A stretch of DNA of 64,000 bases from Bog-756 sp035949055 (GTDB lineage Bacteria; Actinomycetota; Acidimicrobiia; Acidimicrobiales; RAAP-2), in NCBI GenBank assembly GCA_035949055.1, contig DASZIO010000036.1, positions 1 through 64,000 of the forward strand. Reading direction: 5' to 3'. The translations under genes and the position numbers were made by a program. Under the pieces are notes generated by a model, which did not search any database, was not told the origin of the DNA, and was given only the letters and a program-made list of their open reading frames with translations. Below are positions 42,708 through 49,787 of this stretch, in pieces. Each line of letters opens with the position of its first letter. Within the stretch, counting starts at the first letter, position 1.

Positions 42708-43655
42708 ATGGCGCTCACCATGGTGGCCGACCGGGAGGCCCGGCCGGAGGTGCTCCCGAGCGAACGGCTCAGGGCCAACGGCATGGCCCGGCCCGAGCTA
42801 CGGGTCGAGCTCCGGCGGATCGGCAACGTGCGCAACGCGGTCACCGTGGTTTCGGTGTGGCTGTGGGTCGCCGTCATCATCGGCGCGGCCGTCTGGATCG
42901 ACAACCCGCTGGCCTATGTGGTCGCCTTCCTTCTCATGGGGCCGATGTACGCCCGGTTCGCCATCCTCATGCACGAGGCGGCCCACAAGCTCCTGTTCAC
43001 CGACAAGCGGGTCAACGATTGGGTGGGCACCTGGCTCATCGCCTACCCGACCTGGACACCCATCTCCATCTACCGGCGTGGCCACTTCGCCCATCACAAG
43101 GAGGAGTTCGGGCCGCGTGAGCCCGACATGGCCTTCTACGGTGGCTACCGCTGCGATCGCCGGGCCCTCTACCGCCGCCTCCTGCGCGACGCGGTCGGCA
43201 TCTCGGGGTGGAAGAACTTCACCCCGCTGTTCAAGTCGTTGCGCAGCCGTTCGTTCCGACCCATCTCGCTCTCCATCCTCGGCGTGCAGCTCGTCCTGTG
43301 GGCGGCCATGTGGGCGGCCACCGGCCGCTGGTGGATCTACCCGCTGCTGTGGTGGCTGCCCTGGATGACCCAGTGGCGGGTCATCAACCGCCTGCGGGCC
43401 ATCGCCGAGCACGGTGGCCTCGAGGCCAGCGCCGACCGCCGGGTCACCACCCACAACGTGCGCCAGTCATGGGTGGCGAGGTTCTGGTTCGTCCCGTACA
43501 ACACCGGCTGGCATCTGGCCCACCACGTTGACATGGGCATCCCCTTCCGCCACCTGCCGGCCTTCCATGCCGAGCTCGAGCGGGCCGGCTATGTCACCGA
43601 TGCCCTCACGTATCCCAACTACCGCTCGCTCTGGAGGGCTCTGGCCTCGGCCTGA
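42708..43655 (+). CDS. Membrane fatty acid desaturase-like protein
   Basis: A 315-residue di-iron desaturase/hydroxylase of the membrane FA-desaturase family. The histidine boxes are HEAAH (residues 89-93), HFAHH (126-130) and HLAHHVD near 267. Three or four hydrophobic segments lie between them (VVSVWLWVAVIIGAAVWI, AYVVAFLLMGPMYARFAILM, SILGVQLVLWAAMWAATG). A divergent acyl or carotenoid substrate is possible, because the box spacing resembles that of acyl-lipid desaturases. The ATG at 42708 is the predicted 5' end of the mRNA. It is paired with the PaaX regulator upstream and convergent with pgi. Confidence 0.9.
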   Translation: MALTMVADREARPEVLPSERLRANGMARPELRVELRRIGNVRNAVTVVSVWLWVAVIIGAAVWIDNPLAYVVAFLLMGPMYARFAILMHEAAHKLLFTDKRVNDWVGTWLIAYPTWTPISIYRRGHFAHHKEEFGPREPDMAFYGGYRCDRRALYRRLLRDAVGISGWKNFTPLFKSLRSRSFRPISLSILGVQLVLWAAMWAATGRWWIYPLLWWLPWMTQWRVINRLRAIAEHGGLEASADRRVTTHNVRQSWVARFWFVPYNTGWHLAHHVDMGIPFRHLPAFHAELERAGYVTDALTYPNYRSLWRALASA

Positions 43656-43722
43656 GCCCGCACCCGTCCAACGCGGGGCCGGCGGCCGCACGAGCGGGCC
43701 AGCACCGCCCGGCTGCTCACGC

Positions 43723-45378
43723 TCAGATCGGTCGGTGACGCAGGGAGCGGTAGTGCCGCACCAGGGCCGCGGTCGAGCTGTCCTGCCCACTCAGATCGGG
43801 GGGGTCGGCCTCACTCAGCGCCGGGGCGAGTTGTTTGGCCATGGTCTTGCCGAGCTCCACGCCCCACTGGTCGAACGAGTCGATCCCCCACACCGCACCC
43901 TCGGTGAACACGGTGTGCTCGTAGAGCGCCACCAGTTGACCGAGGACCGACGGCGTGAGCTTGGGCGCCGTGATGGTCGAGCTCGGGTGGTTGCCCGGCA
44001 TCACCTTGTGCGGAACCAGCGACGCGCGGGTCCCTTCGGCGGCTACTTCCTCCGCGGTGCGGCCGAAGGCCAGGACCTTGGACTGGGCGAAACAGTTGGA
44101 CATGAGCAGGTCCTGTTGGGTGCCGGTCTCGTGCGTGGACTCGGCGAACCCGATGAAGTCGGCCGGAATGAGCTTGGTGCCCTGGTGGATGAGTTGGTAG
44201 AACGCGTGCTGCCCGTTGGTACCGGGTTCGCCCCAGAAGATCTCACCGGTCTGTCCCCACACCGGTGAGCCGTCCCAGCGCACCGACTTCCCATTCGACT
44301 CCATGGTCAGCTGCTGGAGATAGGCGGGGAACCGGGCCAGCCGCTGGCTATAGGGGAGCACGGCGTGGGTCTGTGCACCGAAGAGGTTGTTGTACCAGAC
44401 GTTGAGCATGCCCTGGATGATCGGCACGTTGGCCTCGGGCGGTTCGCTGGCGAAGTGCCGGTCGATGGTGTGGAAGCCGGCGAGCATGTCGGCGAAAGCC
44501 TCGGGCCCGATGGCGATCATCAGCGACAGACCGATGGCCGAGTCGTAGGAGTAGCGCCCCCCGACCCAATCCCAGAAGCCGAACATGTTCTCGGGGTCGA
44601 TGCCGAACTCCTTCACCGCCTCCTCGTTGGTGGATACGGCCACGAAGTGGCGCGCCACCGCCTCATCTCCGGCGCCCAGTCCCTCGAGCAGCCACTGGCG
44701 CGCCGCGGCCGCGTTGGTCAGCGTCTCCAGGGTGGTGAAGGTCTTGGACGACACGACGAAGAGGGTCTCGGCGGGCTCCAGGTCGGTGGTCTGGCTGTAA
44801 AGATCGACGGGATCCACATTCGACACGAACCGGCAGCTGATGTCGGGGGTGGCGTAGTCGCGCAGGGCCTCGTACGCCATGGCCGGTCCGAGGTCCGAGC
44901 CTCCGATGCCGATGTTCACGACGGCGCGGATCGGGCGGCCGGTGTATCCGGTCCATTCACCGGACCGCAGCCGTCGCGCCAGCGCGCCCATCCGGTCGAG
45001 GACCTCGTGCACCTCGGCCACCACGTCGTGGCCGTCGACGTCGAGATGGGTGCCCTTGGGCATGCGCAAAGCGACATGGAGCACGGCCCGGTCCTCGGTG
45101 GTGTTGATGTGGTCCCCGGCGAACATGGCGTCACGCCGCGCCTCCACCCCGGCCCGCCTCGCCACCCCCATCAGTAGCTCGAGTGTCTCGGGCGTGGCCC
45201 GGTGCTTGGAGTAGTCGAGACGCAGGTCGCCCGCGGTCGCCGACATCGCATCGCCCCGGCCGGGGTCCCCGTCGAACAGCTGGCGCAGGTGGGTATGGCG
45301 CACCTTCTCGAAATGCGCAGTCAGGCGGCCCCATTCCGCCGTCCGGGAGATGTCCACGGTGGCGTCGGATGTCTTCAT
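43723..45378 (-). CDS. pgi: Glucose-6-phosphate isomerase
   Basis: Phosphoglucose isomerase interconverts glucose 6-phosphate and fructose 6-phosphate. The 551-residue protein carries GIGGSDLGPAMAYEAL near residue 155, VSSKTFTTLETLTNA near 210, the GFWDWVGGRYSYDSAIGLSLMIAIG active-site block near 270, and WGEPGTNGQHAFYQLIHQG near 385. VWGIDSFDQWGVELGKTMAKQL near 510 holds the signature lysine. The ATG at 45378 follows AGGAGAGACCA; the longer open frame upstream is an artefact. Its 520-base upstream region holds the PHO-box array shared with a response regulator. Confidence 0.97.
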   Translation of the reverse strand: MKTSDATVDISRTAEWGRLTAHFEKVRHTHLRQLFDGDPGRGDAMSATAGDLRLDYSKHRATPETLELLMGVARRAGVEARRDAMFAGDHINTTEDRAVLHVALRMPKGTHLDVDGHDVVAEVHEVLDRMGALARRLRSGEWTGYTGRPIRAVVNIGIGGSDLGPAMAYEALRDYATPDISCRFVSNVDPVDLYSQTTDLEPAETLFVVSSKTFTTLETLTNAAAARQWLLEGLGAGDEAVARHFVAVSTNEEAVKEFGIDPENMFGFWDWVGGRYSYDSAIGLSLMIAIGPEAFADMLAGFHTIDRHFASEPPEANVPIIQGMLNVWYNNLFGAQTHAVLPYSQRLARFPAYLQQLTMESNGKSVRWDGSPVWGQTGEIFWGEPGTNGQHAFYQLIHQGTKLIPADFIGFAESTHETGTQQDLLMSNCFAQSKVLAFGRTAEEVAAEGTRASLVPHKVMPGNHPSSTITAPKLTPSVLGQLVALYEHTVFTEGAVWGIDSFDQWGVELGKTMAKQLAPALSEADPPDLSGQDSSTAALVRHYRSLRHRPI

Positions 45379-45587
45379 TGGTCTCTCCTTCGTGGCCGTT
45401 CGCCCCCAGATCGTGGCCCGGATGGCGGCCCGGTCGGACCGGTGGTTGTCGGTCCCGCCGACGGGTCCCCTGGATGGAGGCCCGGGATCGGTGGGCCCGG
45501 GATCGGCCCCGGCACCAGGAGCCGGCCGGAGCACCCAGGCCCAGTCGACCACATTCGCCACCTTCGGACCGTGGTCCGGAGGAAGAA

Positions 45588-45649
45588 GATTACCCACGGA
45601 TTACCTTTCGGTGACCTGCCGATCGCGTCCCGTTCACCTGGCTTTCTTA
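45588..45649. promoter_or_regulatory. PHO-box-like array, five to six 11-bp units
   Basis: Seven-base units occur at exactly 11-base steps: GATTACC at 45588, GATTACC at 45599, GGTGACC at 45610, GATCGCG at 45621, GTTCACC at 45632 and a weak TTTCTTA at 45643. The Streptomyces PHO box is a direct repeat of GTTCACC-like heptamers with four-base spacers, so spacing and the last strong unit fit binding by a PhoP/PhoB/RegX3-type regulator. It lies 210 bases from pgi and 249 bases from the response regulator start; autoregulation is the simplest reading. Confidence 0.55.
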
Positions 45650-45829
45650 TGGTCGAAGGCGATGGCCGCCTCCTATGGCACGCACTGCACGCGGCCTCGG
45701 ATTCCGAGGGGACGCGGGGAGCTCGCTGGTCTAGGCGCGCGCCGTCGGGAGGCCTGGCCTCCTCTGCCTCTCACGGCATCGGCCTCATCCCCCGCCCAGC
45801 CCGCGAGGCAGTTCAACAGCGGTGGCAAC

Positions 45830-45864
45830 GCCCGGGCCCGCCGTCGACGCGGCGGTGCCCGGGC
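45830..45864 (+). other. Strong leader hairpin before response regulator
   Basis: GCCCGGGC plus CCGCCG pair with CGGCGG and GCCCGGGC (one bulged T) around the loop TCGACG, making a 14-bp stem 33 bases before the ATG of the response regulator. It would strongly fold the mRNA leader and could attenuate transcription or translation. Confidence 0.5.
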
Positions 45865-45897
45865 CTGCACCCTGTTCCGGGGAGCCTCGGGTCAGCC

Positions 45898-46644
45898 ATG
45901 ACCCTGGCTCTCCGCGAAGTCGACAACGGGGGGCTCCCGCCGCGGAGCCACCCCACCATCCTGGTCATCGATGACGACACCCAGTCCCGCGACTGGCTGG
46001 CCGCCACCCTGTCGGTCGAAGGGTTCGACGTGGTCACCGCCGGATCCGGTGACGAGGGGTTGGAGCTGGCGGTATCGGTCCATCCCTCCCTCATCCTGCT
46101 CGACATGATGCTGGCCGACACCCAAGGGCTGTCGGTGTTCCGCCAGATCAGCCGGGTCTCGAGGGTGCCCGTCATCATGATCACGGCCCGCGACGACGAA
46201 CTCGACGCCGTGCTCTCCCTCGAGGCCGGTGCGGCCGACCACATCACCAAGCCCCCGAGGCCGCGGGAGCTCACCGCCCGCATCCGGGCCGTGCTCCGGA
46301 GGGTGGGCAGCCTGGCCGGCGGGGAGACCCCGCCCGTCCCCGACGGCGTCTACATCCTCGGACCAGTCTCCATCGACCTGTCACGCCGGGAGGCGGTCAT
46401 CCGGGGACAGGCGGTCGAGCTGTCTCGCAAGGAGTTCGACCTGTTGGCCCTGCTCATCACCGAAGCGGGCACGGTGGTCACCCGGACCCAGTGCATGGAT
46501 CGGATCTGGCGCGGTAAGAAATTGGGGGACAGCCGCACCCTCGACACCCACGTGAAACGACTACGTAAGAAGATCGAGCTGAGGCCGGCCGACCCTCAGC
46601 ACGTGCTCACCGTCCGCGGCATCGGCTACCGCTTCAAGCCGTAG
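45898..46644 (+). CDS. OmpR/PhoB family response regulator
   Basis: A 248-residue two-component regulator. The receiver domain (about 20-130) has acidic DDD at 25-27, phosphoacceptor Asp69 in LILLDM, Thr97 in MITA and Lys119 in ITKP. The winged-helix output domain follows with DLSRREAVIRGQAVELSRKEFDLLALLITEAGTVVTRTQCMDRIW and RTLDTHVKRLRKKIE, ending VRGIGYRFKP. The output domain is closest in style to RegX3/PhoP proteins. The ATG at 45898 has only a distant GGAG. No sensor kinase is adjacent. A repeat array upstream suggests phosphate control; an inverted copy of its last codons lies downstream. Confidence 0.93.
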   Translation: MTLALREVDNGGLPPRSHPTILVIDDDTQSRDWLAATLSVEGFDVVTAGSGDEGLELAVSVHPSLILLDMMLADTQGLSVFRQISRVSRVPVIMITARDDELDAVLSLEAGAADHITKPPRPRELTARIRAVLRRVGSLAGGETPPVPDGVYILGPVSIDLSRREAVIRGQAVELSRKEFDLLALLITEAGTVVTRTQCMDRIWRGKKLGDSRTLDTHVKRLRKKIELRPADPQHVLTVRGIGYRFKP

Positions 46645-46723
46645 GGGTCTGCCCGACGCCTCCTTCGTCCAGGCACCTCCCCCCTTGGCCGACGACGGGT
46701 TCGGGTGGACCCCTACGGCTTGA
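46634..46723. repeat. 16-bp inverted repeat, left arm is the end of the regulator gene
   Basis: TCAAGCCGTAGGGGTC (46634-46649) contains the last codons and stop of the response regulator. Its exact complement lies at 46708-46723, 58 bases later. This may form a long-loop terminator stem, but the perfect match to coding sequence suggests an inverted duplication of the gene end. Confidence 0.7.
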
Positions 46724-46765
46724 GGCACCGGCCGCAGTCGGCGATCCCGATCTCCTAGACTGGGC

Positions 46766-46817
46766 GGCGGCGATGGGGCTCGCCATAACCGTCGAACCCG
46801 GCTGATGGCTCCTACCG
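46766..46817 (+). ncRNA. Fluoride riboswitch (crcB RNA motif)
   Basis: The sequence reads GGCGATGG, GGCTCGCCATAACC, a short variable loop, then GCTGATGGCTCCTACC. This matches the conserved core of the fluoride riboswitch: the 5' GGCGAUGG helix closed by CGCC, then the invariant AUAACC, and the 3' GAUGGCUCCUACC block that forms the pseudoknot. It ends 36 bases before the GTG of the first crcB gene. Fluoride binding is known to switch on crcB expression. The element is seen directly; the outer stem limits are approximate. Confidence 0.9.
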
Positions 46818-46853
46818 GAACGAGAGTTCGTGGCGCGACCGGAAGGAGAGACG

Positions 46854-47393
46854 GTGCCCCGAGTCAAGCCCGGCACCGCCGTGCCTCCGGAGCTCCCACT
46901 GCGCATCGTGGCCATCGCGGTGGGCGGGTCCCTCGGGACACTGTCCCGCTACGGGCTCGAGCGGACGCTCGCCCCAGCGGCCCTCGGAGTTCCCTGGCCC
47001 ACGTTCCTGGCCAACACGGCCGGTTCGCTGCTCCTCGGCGTGCTCATCACCCTGGCGGTCGAGCGCTGGCCCCCCACCCGGTTCGTCCGACCGTTCGGCG
47101 CCATCGGCTTCTGCGGTGGTTTCACCACGTTCTCGACCATGGTGGTCGAGGCCTCCCAACTCGGGCGCCATGGACGCGTCGGCGTGGCCGGCTTGTACCT
47201 GGCCGGCTCCCTCGGTGCCGGCCTCCTCGCCGCCGCCCTCGGCATCGGGCTGGCCCGCTGGAGACTCCCGGCGGCCGGACGCCGGCCCATCCCCGACCCG
47301 GACGATCTGGGCTCGCTGCACGACGAGCCCCACCAGCCCATCGACACTGAGCCCGACGTCGGCCCGACCCGGGCGGCCGAGCCGACACGGTGA
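46854..47393 (+). CDS. crcB: CrcB/Fluc fluoride channel, first of a pair
   Basis: A small fluoride-export channel protein that works as a dual-topology dimer or as a pair of antiparallel homologues. The 179-residue protein has four helices, with GGSLGTLSRYGLERTLAP, WPTFLANTAGSLLLGVLITL and GFCGGFTTFSTMVVEASQL. The last holds the GxxTTFST motif and the Phe residues lining the fluoride path. The C-terminal tail of about 45 residues is hydrophilic and unusually long. GTG 46854 has AAGGAGAGACG upstream, stronger than the in-frame GTG 46830. It is preceded by a fluoride riboswitch and followed after 13 bases by a second crcB. Confidence 0.92.
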   Translation: MPRVKPGTAVPPELPLRIVAIAVGGSLGTLSRYGLERTLAPAALGVPWPTFLANTAGSLLLGVLITLAVERWPPTRFVRPFGAIGFCGGFTTFSTMVVEASQLGRHGRVGVAGLYLAGSLGAGLLAAALGIGLARWRLPAAGRRPIPDPDDLGSLHDEPHQPIDTEPDVGPTRAAEPTR

Positions 47394-47406
47394 GGACGGG
47401 CAAGCC

Positions 47407-47775
47407 GTGCTGATCGGCGAGTTGGCCGTGGCCGGTGCGGTCGGCGCAGTGCTGCGCTATCTCGTAGACCATCTGGTGCAGCGCCGCGCCGACTCACCGT
47501 TCCCGTTCGGCATCATGGTCGTGAACCTGACCGGGTCGTTCTTCCTGGGTGTGCTCGTCGGTGCCGGCCTCCGTCACGGCGTCTCCGCCTCGTTGGTCAC
47601 GGTTGCAGGCACCGGCCTGATCGGTTCCTACACCACCTTTTCGACCTTCACGTTCGACTCGGTTCGGCTGGCCGAGAACGGTCGCCGGTCGATGTCCGTC
47701 CTGAACGTCACCGTGGGCATGGTCGCGGGCATCGGTGTGGCGGCCGCCGGCCTCGCCCTCGGATCCCTGTTCTGA
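47407..47775 (+). CDS. crcB: CrcB/Fluc fluoride channel, second of a pair
   Basis: A 122-residue four-helix channel subunit with VAGAVGAVLRYLVDHLVQRR, FPFGIMVVNLTGSFFLGVLVGAGL and GLIGSYTTFSTFTFDSVRLAENG, holding the family GSYTTFST signature. Tandem crcB genes often encode subunits of opposite topology that make the antiparallel pore, so these two likely function together (known for Fluc heterodimers; inferred here). The GTG start at 47407 follows GAGGACGGG, 13 bases after the first crcB stop, so the two are co-transcribed. Confidence 0.92.
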   Translation: MLIGELAVAGAVGAVLRYLVDHLVQRRADSPFPFGIMVVNLTGSFFLGVLVGAGLRHGVSASLVTVAGTGLIGSYTTFSTFTFDSVRLAENGRRSMSVLNVTVGMVAGIGVAAAGLALGSLF

Positions 47776-47838
47776 CGATCTCACCCAGGCGGCTGCCTAC
47801 GGCACCCGGGGTGGGACCGTCGGTGCTTGCTCCATAAC

Positions 47839-47900
47839 GTTCACAAAACGATCACTCCGCCGTATCCGGCGAGTCGTCTGGCGTTCACCTGCGGTCCATA
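47839..47900 (+). promoter_or_regulatory. PHO-box-like sites upstream of second response regulator
   Basis: GTTCACA at 47839 and GATCACT at 47850 are 11 bases apart, as are GTTCACC at 47883 and GTCCATA at 47894. The two pairs are 44 bases apart, which is four times 11, so all sites lie on the same helical phase. The pattern matches the 11-bp direct-repeat units bound by PhoP/PhoB-type regulators. It is 83 bases before the regulator start and probably autoregulatory. Confidence 0.55.
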
Positions 47901-47982
47901 GTGTCCGTGCGGGAGTTCCGGTGCCGGGTCCGTGCGGAGTTCGGTGCGGCGGGAGATCCCTGTGAGCAGGGTGGGTGAGCCT

Positions 47983-48810
47983 ATGGCTGGCAGTGAGAAC
48001 ATCCGGGTGCTGGTGGTGGAGGACGAGGAGTCCTATCGCCAGGCGCTCGCCTCGGGTCTGAGCCGCGAGGGTTTCGTTGTCGACGTGGCTGCAGACGGGC
48101 CGGAGGGCCTCCGGCGTTTCATCGACCAGCCGCCCGATATCGTCCTGCTCGACCTGCTCCTCCCGGGCCTGCACGGTACCGAAGTGTGCCGACGGATGCG
48201 GGACATCAGCCCTGTCCCCATCGTGATGGTCAGCGCCGTCGGCGCCGAGCTCGATGTGGTCCTCGGGCTCGAACTCGGCGCAGCCGGTTATGTGACCAAG
48301 CCGTTCCGGCTCCGCGAGCTGGTGGCCCGGATGGAGGCCATCCTGCGACGGGTGTCCCCGCCCGAGTTGCCTGCACTCGAGCGGGAACCGAATGGGGTAG
48401 AGGTCGAGGGCGAGTACCTCGACGAGGCCATGGCCGACGTTACCTTCGGAGCGGTCGGCGTCGACTTCGTCCGCCGGGAGGTCAGCGTCGAGGGTCGCCC
48501 GGTCCACCTCTCTCGCCGTGAGTTCGACCTGCTCGCCGTGCTGCTCACGCCGGTCCGGCGGGTACGGACCCGCGAGGAGCTCATCGACCTCCTCTGGCCG
48601 GACCGGTTCCTCTCCGACAGCCGCACCCTCGACACCCATATCCACCGCTTGCGGGCGAAGCTCGAACCAGACCCGGCAGAGCCCCGCTTCATCGTGACCG
48701 TGCGCGGCGTGGGCTTCCGGCTGGACCCAGACGGTTCGCGCCCGGCCCCACCGGCCCGTCACGGGCTGCGGCCGGACCTCCCCGATCAGCCCGCCACCGC
48801 GGCCAGTTGA
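47983..48810 (+). CDS. OmpR/PhoB family response regulator (second)
   Basis: A 275-residue two-component regulator whose receiver has acidic EDEE near 13, phosphoacceptor Asp57 in IVLLDLLLPGLHG, Ser84 in MVSAVGAELD and Lys106 in VTKPFRLRELVARMEAILRRV. A linker of about 35 residues, rich in Glu, leads to the winged helix, with GRPVHLSRREFDLLAVLLTPVRRVRTREELIDLLWPDRF and RTLDTHIHRLRAKLE. It resembles RegX3/PhoP of the phosphate system, fitting its place beside pstSCAB. The start is ATG 47983 or GTG 47962 (GGGAG six bases upstream); both are plausible. No kinase is adjacent. Confidence 0.92.
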   Translation: MAGSENIRVLVVEDEESYRQALASGLSREGFVVDVAADGPEGLRRFIDQPPDIVLLDLLLPGLHGTEVCRRMRDISPVPIVMVSAVGAELDVVLGLELGAAGYVTKPFRLRELVARMEAILRRVSPPELPALEREPNGVEVEGEYLDEAMADVTFGAVGVDFVRREVSVEGRPVHLSRREFDLLAVLLTPVRRVRTREELIDLLWPDRFLSDSRTLDTHIHRLRAKLEPDPAEPRFIVTVRGVGFRLDPDGSRPAPPARHGLRPDLPDQPATAAS

Positions 48811-48831
48811 CGCCGCCGCCGTCGGACGTGC

Positions 48832-48854
48832 CCGGTCGGAGCGGTTTCGACCGG
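48832..48854. terminator. Hairpin between response regulator and pstB
   Basis: CCGGTCG and CGACCGG form a perfect 7-bp stem around a 9-base loop in the 116-base convergent gap between the response regulator and pstB. No T tract follows; it could stop transcription from either side. Confidence 0.4.
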
Positions 48855-48926
48855 ACAGGTCTGAGGGTCCCCGTCCGACGCCGGCGGCCGGTCGTACCGG
48901 TCGGCCCGACGTGCGGTCGTCCCCCT

Positions 48927-49787
48927 CTACCCGAAGCGGCCGTTCACGTAGTCGAGGGTCCGCGGGTCGCTCGGTTCGCTGAACAGGCGGGCGGTCGGGC
49001 CGAACTCGATCAGCTCGCCGGCCTTGTCCTCGGCCATGAGCAGGAACGCGCAACGGTCTGACACCCGCATGGCCTGTTGCATGTTGTGGGTCACGATGAT
49101 GATGGTGACCCGGTGCTTGAGCTCACCGACCAGTTCCTCGATCCGCTTGGTGGCGATGGGATCGAGAGCCGACGTCGGCTCGTCCATCAACAGCACCTCG
49201 GGTTCCACGGCCAGCGCCCGCGCGATGCACAGCCGCTGCTGCTCACCACCGGAGAGGGTGCTGGCGTGGGCCTTGAGTCGGTCACGCACGCTGTCCCACA
49301 GGGCGGCGGCGATCAGGGCCGATTCGGCCGCCTCGTCGAGGAGGGCCTTCTTGCGCACCCCGTTGAACTTGAGGCCGGCCACCGTGTTCTCGTAGATGCT
49401 CATGGTCGGGAACGGATTGGGCCGCTGGAAGACCATCCCGACCCGGCTGCGCAACAGCGTCGCATCGGTCGAATTGGCATAGACATCTGTCGGGCCGAGC
49501 TTGACCGAACCGGTGACCGAGGCCGAACGCACCGTGTCGTGCATCCGGTTGAGGGCGCGGAGCAGGGTGGTTTTGCCGGAGCCGGACGGCCCGATCAGCG
49601 CGGTGATCTCGCCCTCGTGGGCGTCGAAGGACACATTGCGCACCGCCTTGCGCCCGGCGAAGGCGACGGTCACGTCCTGCAGCTGCATCGCCGGCTCGCC
49701 CACCGGCTTGTCGACCAGGACTTCGGCCGTATTCACGTTGAGCCCTCCGAGAGACGAAGGAGGAACTGGTGTCGCCGGATCGATCAT
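48927..49787 (-). CDS. pstB: Phosphate ABC transporter ATPase PstB
   Basis: The ATPase of the high-affinity phosphate importer. In 286 residues it shows Walker A GPSGSGKTTLLRALNRM near 72 and the PstB-typical VGMVFQRPNPFPTMSIYENT near 125. The signature LSGGEQQRLCIARALAVEP near 185 and Walker B LLMDEPTSALDPIATKRIEELV near 205 follow, with the H-loop HNMQQAMR near 235. An N-terminal extension of about 30 residues precedes the core. It begins at ATG 49787, overlapping the pstA stop by 4 bases (ATGA), and is last in the operon. Confidence 0.97.
   Translation of the reverse strand: MIDPATPVPPSSLGGLNVNTAEVLVDKPVGEPAMQLQDVTVAFAGRKAVRNVSFDAHEGEITALIGPSGSGKTTLLRALNRMHDTVRSASVTGSVKLGPTDVYANSTDATLLRSRVGMVFQRPNPFPTMSIYENTVAGLKFNGVRKKALLDEAAESALIAAALWDSVRDRLKAHASTLSGGEQQRLCIARALAVEPEVLLMDEPTSALDPIATKRIEELVGELKHRVTIIIVTHNMQQAMRVSDRCAFLLMAEDKAGELIEFGPTARLFSEPSDPRTLDYVNGRFG

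Larger units (their letters stand above)
45379..45897. other. 519-base regulatory gap between pgi and response regulator
   Basis: No gene is supported. It contains a duplicated GGCCCGGGATCGG near 45479-45506, an array of 11-bp-phased direct repeats (45588-45649) and a 14-bp-stem hairpin just before the response regulator (45830-45864). Promoters for both divergent genes should lie here. Confidence 0.7.
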
